From Candidatus Giovannonibacteria bacterium RIFCSPHIGHO2_02_43_16 (GTDB taxonomy: Bacteria > Patescibacteriota > Minisyncoccia > JACPKW01 > UBA11713): a stretch of 9,587 nucleotides of DNA. The stretch covers positions 1-9,587 of the forward strand of contig MFHJ01000017.1 in the NCBI GenBank assembly GCA_001778545.1. The letters run 5' to 3'. Numbering within the stretch: position 1 is the stretch's first letter; each line of letters starts with the position of its first letter. The notes under the pieces were generated by a model. The model was not told the origin of the DNA and did no database searches. It worked only from the letters and a program-made list of their open reading frames with translations. The translations under genes were made by a program, and so were the position numbers. Shown in pieces: positions 7,119 to 9,587 of this stretch.

Positions 7119-7581
7119 AAAAGATGATCTCCCTCGAAGTCCGACCCCGACGCAACGTCGGGGTTGGATCTCTTAAAACAAACCTGAAATAATTTTCCGG
7201 GAGAAATTTTTTTGCTTTATTTGACCATTCGACAAGTAAAATATTTTTATTACTCCTCAAAAATTCCCTAAAATCGATTTGATCACGATAGGCGTCAATG
7301 TGGAAAAATACCGAAGTCCGACTTCGGGGAGTCCTTGAAGTCGGGCTTCGGAAACGAAAAACGCGCATCAAGATGAAAGTCGGGCTTTTCATTTCTTCTT
7401 TGATCCCGAGCCCGCGCGCGAATCCCTTCGCGAAAGTCGTCTTCCCCGCGCCGAGCTCCCCTTCAAGTCCGATCAAAATTGCCTTTTTGGTCTTTAGGCG
7501 CAAAACTTCTCTCGCGAACGCTTCCGCAAATTTCTCGGTTTCTCTGGCGCTTTTGGTTATTGCCTTTAAAATTTGCTTCAT
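7111..7581 (-). CDS. tsaE: tRNA threonylcarbamoyladenosine biosynthesis ATPase TsaE, with two in-frame insertions
   Basis: TsaE is the small P-loop ATPase that works with TsaB and TsaD to make t6A37 on ANN-decoding tRNAs. The 156 residues contain Walker A GELGAGKTT (41-49), the SPTF motif (66-69), HIDAYR (94-99) and VEW (117-119), all expected. Two segments do not belong to the family pattern. Residues 78-90 (RSPTSRTPRSRTS) lengthen the loop between SPTF and HIDAYR. Residues 138-150 (DPTPTLRRGRTSR) sit near the C-terminus. Each is encoded by an inverted repeat, and the two share the 11-base string CGAAGTCCGAC. Insertion at loops with motifs intact suggests function is retained. The gene opens a tightly packed operon with polA. 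A -10-like TAGGAT lies ten bases before ATG, and a putative operator lies further upstream. Confidence 0.93.
   Translation of the reverse strand: MKQILKAITKSARETEKFAEAFAREVLRLKTKKAILIGLEGELGAGKTTFAKGFARGLGIKEEMKSPTFILMRVFRFRSPTSRTPRSRTSVFFHIDAYRDQIDFREFLRSNKNILLVEWSNKAKKFLPENYFRFVLRDPTPTLRRGRTSREIIFYA
7136..7172 (-). repeat. In-frame imperfect inverted repeat near the tsaE 3' end
   Basis: Arms 7136-7152 and 7156-7172 flank a 3-base loop: 14 Watson-Crick pairs, 2 G-U-type pairs and 1 mismatch over 17 positions. The core CCCCGACG/CGTCGGGG is perfect. It encodes TsaE residues about 137-149 and ends 18 bases upstream of the polA ATG, so as RNA it could also affect polA translation. CGAAGTCCGAC (7135-7145) recurs exactly at 7312-7322. 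Confidence 0.7.
7311..7351 (-). repeat. In-frame inverted repeat in the middle of tsaE
   Basis: CCGAAGTCCGACTTC (7311-7325) pairs with GAAGTCGGGCTTCGG (7337-7351) at 14 of 15 positions around an 11-base spacer. Nested within it, CCGAAGT and ACTTCGG also pair. It encodes TsaE residues about 78-90 (RSPTSRTPRSRTS), absent from the family pattern. As in the uvrB and holA elements, its first sense base is the third base of a codon. Confidence 0.75.
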
Positions 7582-7591
7582 TGATATAAGA

Positions 7592-7597
7592 ATCCTA
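7592..7597 (-). promoter_or_regulatory. Putative -10 element for tsaE
   Basis: On the minus strand TGATAGGAT is an extended -10-like sequence whose hexamer TAGGAT ends ten bases before the tsaE ATG, predicting a leader of only a few bases. No convincing -35 is seen. An alternative promoter could overlap the palindromic sequence at 7653-7680. Confidence 0.35.
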
Positions 7598-7652
7598 TCA
7601 CAACTGAAATGCCGGCAGAAAGTCGGATGATACCAAGTAATAATTTAAATAA

Positions 7653-7680
7653 ACAGTATGTTCACGATCGCAAAGATACT
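7653..7680. promoter_or_regulatory. Operator-like palindromic repeat, copy 1 (upstream of tsaE)
   Basis: This 28-base sequence begins ACAGTATGTTCACGATCG and ends ATACT. It matches copy 2 (8250-8277) at 24 of 28 bases in the same orientation. The outer AGTAT/ATACT and central CGATCG are symmetric, giving a 26-base imperfect palindrome. It lies between the stop of the PaaX/Cas2-like gene and the start of tsaE, 72 bases from the tsaE ATG. An operator for the adjacent regulator is the simplest reading; this is inferred. Confidence 0.6.
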
Positions 7681-7694
7681 ATATATTATAATCT

Positions 7695-8234
7695 TTATAG
7701 GTTAAATGCCTTCTTGAGATCGGCGTCGAAAGAGAGCAAGGTTTCACATATGCGCACTTCTCTTCGAAGTCCGTAAGTATTAATTAAAATATTGATTTCG
7801 TCCTCGCAAGGATATGGAAAGACAAATACGCTCCTCTGCAATTCCTTAAAGCCGAGATTTTTTAATCGCCAACGCAACGCATCGCGAATTTTTCTTCTAG
7901 ACTCCGGAATATCAAAAATTACCATTCTCCACCTTCCATCCCATCTCTTCGGTTTTGATATTTTTAAATTATCCAATCTGTGCACTGGGGCGCGCACAAT
8001 TCCTTTGGGAGTTAGGATTATTTTGGTTTCATCATTCTTTTCTATCTTCTTTATAAATCCCCCGAGGCGCAAAGTATGGAGAATATAAAAAAGCTGATTG
8101 CGGTCTATAGATCTCCAAGTGTGATCACACTGGGCTAGCAATTCTCTTCTTTGCTTTCCTCGGCGCGTATAACCCAACAAAAGTCCGGAAGACAACAAGA
8201 ACAGCACCTGGCCAGCTAATTTACTGTAACGCAT
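7695..8234 (-). CDS. PaaX-type winged-helix protein with Cas2-like domain (putative transcriptional regulator)
   Basis: The 179 residues resemble the PaaX-like/Cas2-like proteins common in Patescibacteria. Residues about 35-90 suit a winged helix: RNQLFYILHTLRLGGFIKKI, a turn, then KIILTPKG. Residues about 99-166 carry the signature WDGRWRMVIFDIPE, RRKIRDALRWRLKNLGF, LQRSVFVFPYPC and LRREVRICE, the ferredoxin-like fold shared by PaaX and Cas2. Residues 5-21 are rather hydrophobic. No cas1, repeat array or other CRISPR gene is nearby, so an automated 'Cas2' label would mislead; a DNA-binding regulator is more likely. A palindromic repeat sits directly in its promoter with a second copy past its stop, in front of tsaE, consistent with autoregulation. 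TATAAT ends ten bases before the ATG, and no Shine-Dalgarno is present. Ligand and targets are unknown. Confidence 0.82.
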   Translation of the reverse strand: MRYSKLAGQVLFLLSSGLLLGYTRRGKQRRELLAQCDHTWRSIDRNQLFYILHTLRLGGFIKKIEKNDETKIILTPKGIVRAPVHRLDNLKISKPKRWDGRWRMVIFDIPESRRKIRDALRWRLKNLGFKELQRSVFVFPYPCEDEINILINTYGLRREVRICETLLSFDADLKKAFNL

Positions 8235-8244
8235 ATTTATTTAT

Positions 8245-8250
8245 ATTATA
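8245..8250 (-). promoter_or_regulatory. -10 element of the PaaX/Cas2-like gene
   Basis: A consensus TATAAT (minus strand, 8250-8245) ends ten bases before the ATG at 8234, implying a leader of about three or four bases. The expected -35 (TGTCTA at 17-base spacing, 8273-8268) is weak and lies inside the palindromic repeat, so a protein bound there would block polymerase. Confidence 0.6.
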
Positions 8251-8277
8251 CAGTATATTCACGATCGTAGACATACT
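8250..8277. promoter_or_regulatory. Operator-like palindromic repeat, copy 2 (PaaX/Cas2-like gene promoter)
   Basis: This 28-base sequence begins ACAGTATATTCACGATCG and ends ATACT, matching copy 1 except at four positions. The centre ACGATCGT is a perfect 8-base palindrome and AGTAT/ATACT form symmetric outer boxes. It abuts the -10 hexamer and covers the -35 position of the downstream minus-strand gene. Regulator binding is inferred. Confidence 0.65.
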
Positions 8278-8314
8278 ACTAATTATCCCAAGCCCAGTTT
8301 TAGCCAAAATGAAA

Positions 8315-8353
8315 AGAGCGCCCGACCGCAGAAGAAATCTACGTGGGCGCTCT
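8315..8353 (-). terminator. Rho-independent terminator of the secreted-protein gene
   Basis: On the minus strand AGAGCGCCC (8353-8345) pairs perfectly with GGGCGCTCT (8323-8315). An inner CGTAGA/TCTGCG stem (one G-U) closes a 5-base loop. A T-rich tract TTTTCATTTT follows. It lies 43 bases past the stop at 8396 and would insulate the PaaX/Cas2-like gene from read-through. Confidence 0.8.
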
Positions 8354-8362
8354 CCAAATTGG

Positions 8363-8390
8363 TGAGATAAAGAATTGATGAGATAAAGAA
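8363..8390. repeat. Short direct repeat in the 3' untranslated region
   Basis: TGAGATAAAGAA occurs at 8363-8374 and again at 8379-8390 (period 16, identical 12-mers), between the secreted-protein stop and its terminator. Function is unknown; replication slippage would explain it. Confidence 0.6.
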
Positions 8391-8395
8391 CGGGT

Positions 8396-8797
8396 TTAGT
8401 AGCGACTGCGACCGAGCTCCTCGCCAAGCCGTTCGGCGTTGCGGAGACGTTCCCGAACGATTCGCTCGCGCTCGCGATCCGATGCCCGCTGCCGAGCTGC
8501 CTCGCACCGTTCTTGCTCGATATCGGTAGCAAGATCCTGGCACGAGGGGATTCCATAGCCATAGCCATACTGTGGGTAAGCCGACGGGTAACTCGGCCCG
8601 GGTCGCAAAATGGTCCGATCCAGAATGACGCCGCCAATCCCTCCGAGAATAACCGCGGTGGCAATTGTTCCGGTGCCGGAACCTCCGCGATGTCCTCCGC
8701 CGCCGTGCCGACGACCGTGTCTCCCGCCAGCAAACGCCTCCGAGGCAAAAACCGCCAATAAAACAACTAATACCATAACGAACAATCCCTTTTTCAT
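8396..8797 (-). CDS. Small secreted Gly/Arg-rich protein of unknown function
   Basis: I do not recognise a named family. The 133 residues start with a clear Sec signal peptide: MKKG, a hydrophobic core FVMVLVVLLAVFA, and a likely cleavage after AFA (about 23). Then come a Gly/His/Arg-rich stretch (about 24-43), a glycine-zipper-like hydrophobic segment TAVILGGIGGVILD, a Pro/Tyr-rich linker (about 66-83, PSYPSAYPQYGYGYG), and a charged Arg/Glu-rich probable helix with two cysteines in the C-terminal half. The hydrophobic segment could insert in or pack against a membrane. GC is far above the surroundings (40 of 60 bases in 8401-8460; 17 of 60 in a polA stretch at 6001-6060). It has its own promoter, the only consensus Shine-Dalgarno seen here, and a terminator. 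This suggests a self-contained, possibly acquired unit. The gene is firm, function unknown. Confidence 0.85.
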   Translation of the reverse strand: MKKGLFVMVLVVLLAVFASEAFAGGRHGRRHGGGGHRGGSGTGTIATAVILGGIGGVILDRTILRPGPSYPSAYPQYGYGYGIPSCQDLATDIEQERCEAARQRASDRERERIVRERLRNAERLGEELGRSRY

Positions 8798-8800
8798 AAG

Positions 8801-8809
8801 TCCTCCTCT
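8801..8809 (-). promoter_or_regulatory. Consensus Shine-Dalgarno of the secreted-protein gene
   Basis: AGAGGAGGA on the minus strand contains the full AGGAGG, four bases from the ATG at 8797, and fixes that start. It stands out because other starts in the window have no comparable site. Confidence 0.85.
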
Positions 8810-8825
8810 TTTGTGAATTTTCTAT

Positions 8826-8854
8826 ATTATATCATAGGCAAAATAAAAATGCAA
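8826..8854 (-). promoter_or_regulatory. Strong sigma-70-type promoter of the secreted-protein gene
   Basis: TTGCAT (8854-8849), a 17-base spacer and TATAAT (8831-8826), with extended TGA before the -10, form a near-consensus promoter. The predicted start near 8819 leaves a leader of about 20 bases carrying the Shine-Dalgarno. Confidence 0.8.
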
Positions 8855-8909
8855 GGCCTGCCGGTAATCCCCTAGAAATGGCCTAAATTAAGCGTAAAAT
8901 AAGGTAACT

Positions 8910-9587
8910 ATGGCTGACTTTGAAGAATCAAAAGGGAAAAGCAGGTTTGCCGAGCTTAGGGACAAAGAAGAGGAAGAATTGGCCCAAATAATGGCTAAAA
9001 AGCGCGGCCTTCCCTATTTGGACCTGGCCTCAATTACGATAGATCTCGATTCCTTAAAACTAATTTCTGAAAAAGATGCGCGTGACGGGAAAATCGTTGT
9101 CTTCCAATCAGTAGGCAAAAAAATATCAGTGGCGCTCGTCAACCCGGAAATCCTGAAAGCAAAACAGATAATCGAAGATCTTAAAAGCAAAAGATTTATG
9201 GTTGAGATTTTTCTAGTCTCGCCGAAAAGTTTAGAGAAGGCTTTTTCCAGATACGCAGAACTTCCGGCGTTCGAAGAAATCAAATCCGCTATGGTCGCGG
9301 TCTCCCAAAAACGGCTTGATGAATTCCAGACGAAAGTAAAGAAAATATCCGATCTAAAAACCCTTCTTTCGGGCATAGGAGAAACCGAGGAGTCAAGAAA
9401 GATTTCCGAAGTATTGGAAATGATAATCGCGGGGGCCATCGCCCTCGATGCATCCGACATACATATCGAGCCCGCGGAGATCAATGTCGAGGTCAGATAC
9501 AGAATGGACGGCGTCTTGCGGGAAGCAGTTTCTTTTCCGCAGAAAATATATAAGATGCTCCTCTCTAGAATAAAGCTGATATCGGAA
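8910..9587 (+). CDS. GspE/PilB-family secretion or pilus ATPase, N-terminal 226 residues (runs off the right edge)
   Basis: These cytoplasmic hexameric ATPases power type IV pilus extension or type II secretion. Residues about 30-115 form the N-terminal MshEN/T2SSE-N domain (RGLPYLDLASITID, KIVVFQSVGKKISVALVNPE). A predicted helical linker follows (about 120-165). The start of the ATPase region is marked by ALDASDIHIEP (178-188) and VRYRMDGVLRE (195-205). The Walker motifs lie beyond the edge. An in-frame TAA at 8895-8897 makes ATG 8910 the first start. TAAAAT (8895-8900) could be a -10 nine bases before the ATG, and AAGG at 8901-8904 a weak Shine-Dalgarno. The gene is divergent from the secreted-protein gene. 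PilB is the likelier identity if type IV pilus genes follow, but the window does not show them. Confidence 0.93.
   Translation, partial: MADFEESKGKSRFAELRDKEEEELAQIMAKKRGLPYLDLASITIDLDSLKLISEKDARDGKIVVFQSVGKKISVALVNPEILKAKQIIEDLKSKRFMVEIFLVSPKSLEKAFSRYAELPAFEEIKSAMVAVSQKRLDEFQTKVKKISDLKTLLSGIGETEESRKISEVLEMIIAGAIALDASDIHIEPAEINVEVRYRMDGVLREAVSFPQKIYKMLLSRIKLISE

Noticed and set aside
7695..8234. Cas2 of a CRISPR system
   Set aside because: The Cas2-like fold is also the core of PaaX. There is an N-terminal winged helix, no cas1 or other cas gene, and no repeat-spacer array. The two 28-base repeats are about 600 bases apart with a gene between them.
8221..8766. A 181-residue minus-strand reading frame overlapping the secreted-protein gene
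   Set aside because: It is another frame across the GC-rich gene and its terminator, with no recognisable motif or Shine-Dalgarno. The frame at 8396-8797 has a signal peptide, consensus Shine-Dalgarno and promoter.
9014..9484. Minus-strand 156-residue reading frame at the right edge
   Set aside because: It is antisense to the GspE/PilB-family gene, whose domains are recognisable, and is serine-rich shadow sequence without family features.

Overview
The window looks like a chromosomal segment from a Candidate Phyla Radiation (Patescibacteria) bacterium, most likely of the Parcubacteria type. The reasons are the compact gene order with overlapping starts and stops, a Mur ligase with an unusually short N-terminus and a 'KMTMPGRF' stretch, a winged-helix protein fused to a PaaX/Cas2-like fold, a GspE/PilB-type ATPase, and start codons that mostly lack Shine-Dalgarno sequences. 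The lineage is inferred from gene character, not from a marker-gene phylogeny. There are no rRNA, tRNA, CRISPR or transposase genes, and no gene-free stretch exceeds 300 bases.

Layout. 1-402 (-) is the N-terminal part of a MurE-like Mur ligase, overlapping ruvA (395-973, -). Divergent from ruvA is uvrB (1009-3006, +), followed by rpsT (3034-3291, +). Converging on rpsT is a tightly packed minus-strand operon read tsaE (7581-7111), polA (7118-4530), a stand-alone response-regulator receiver (4533-4150) and holA (4147-3281). Upstream of it lies a PaaX/Cas2-like winged-helix regulator (8234-7695, -). Then comes a GC-rich small secreted protein with its own promoter, Shine-Dalgarno and terminator (8797-8396, -). 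At the right edge is the N-terminal part of a GspE/PilB-family ATPase (8910-9587, +).

How the genes work together. The core is DNA maintenance: RuvA (Holliday junctions), UvrB (nucleotide excision repair), PolA (gap filling, Okazaki fragment processing) and the clamp-loader delta subunit HolA. TsaE (tRNA t6A modification) and S20 belong to translation, and the Mur ligase to the cell wall.

Most notable structure. uvrB and holA each carry a 34-base near-perfect hairpin sequence (16-base arms, 2-base loop) inside the reading frame. Both lie in the same codon phase and encode the related peptides EAELPLGSSAS and EAKPPLGGLAS. The ten differences between the copies are five fully compensated base-pair changes. 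tsaE holds two further in-frame inverted repeats and uvrB one more. They resemble, in concept, the protein-coding palindromic elements of Rickettsia. Separately, a 28-base imperfectly palindromic sequence occurs in the promoter of the PaaX/Cas2-like gene and again upstream of tsaE, suggesting an operator. Several genes have a -10 hexamer 6-14 bases before the start codon, suggesting leaderless or near-leaderless mRNAs.
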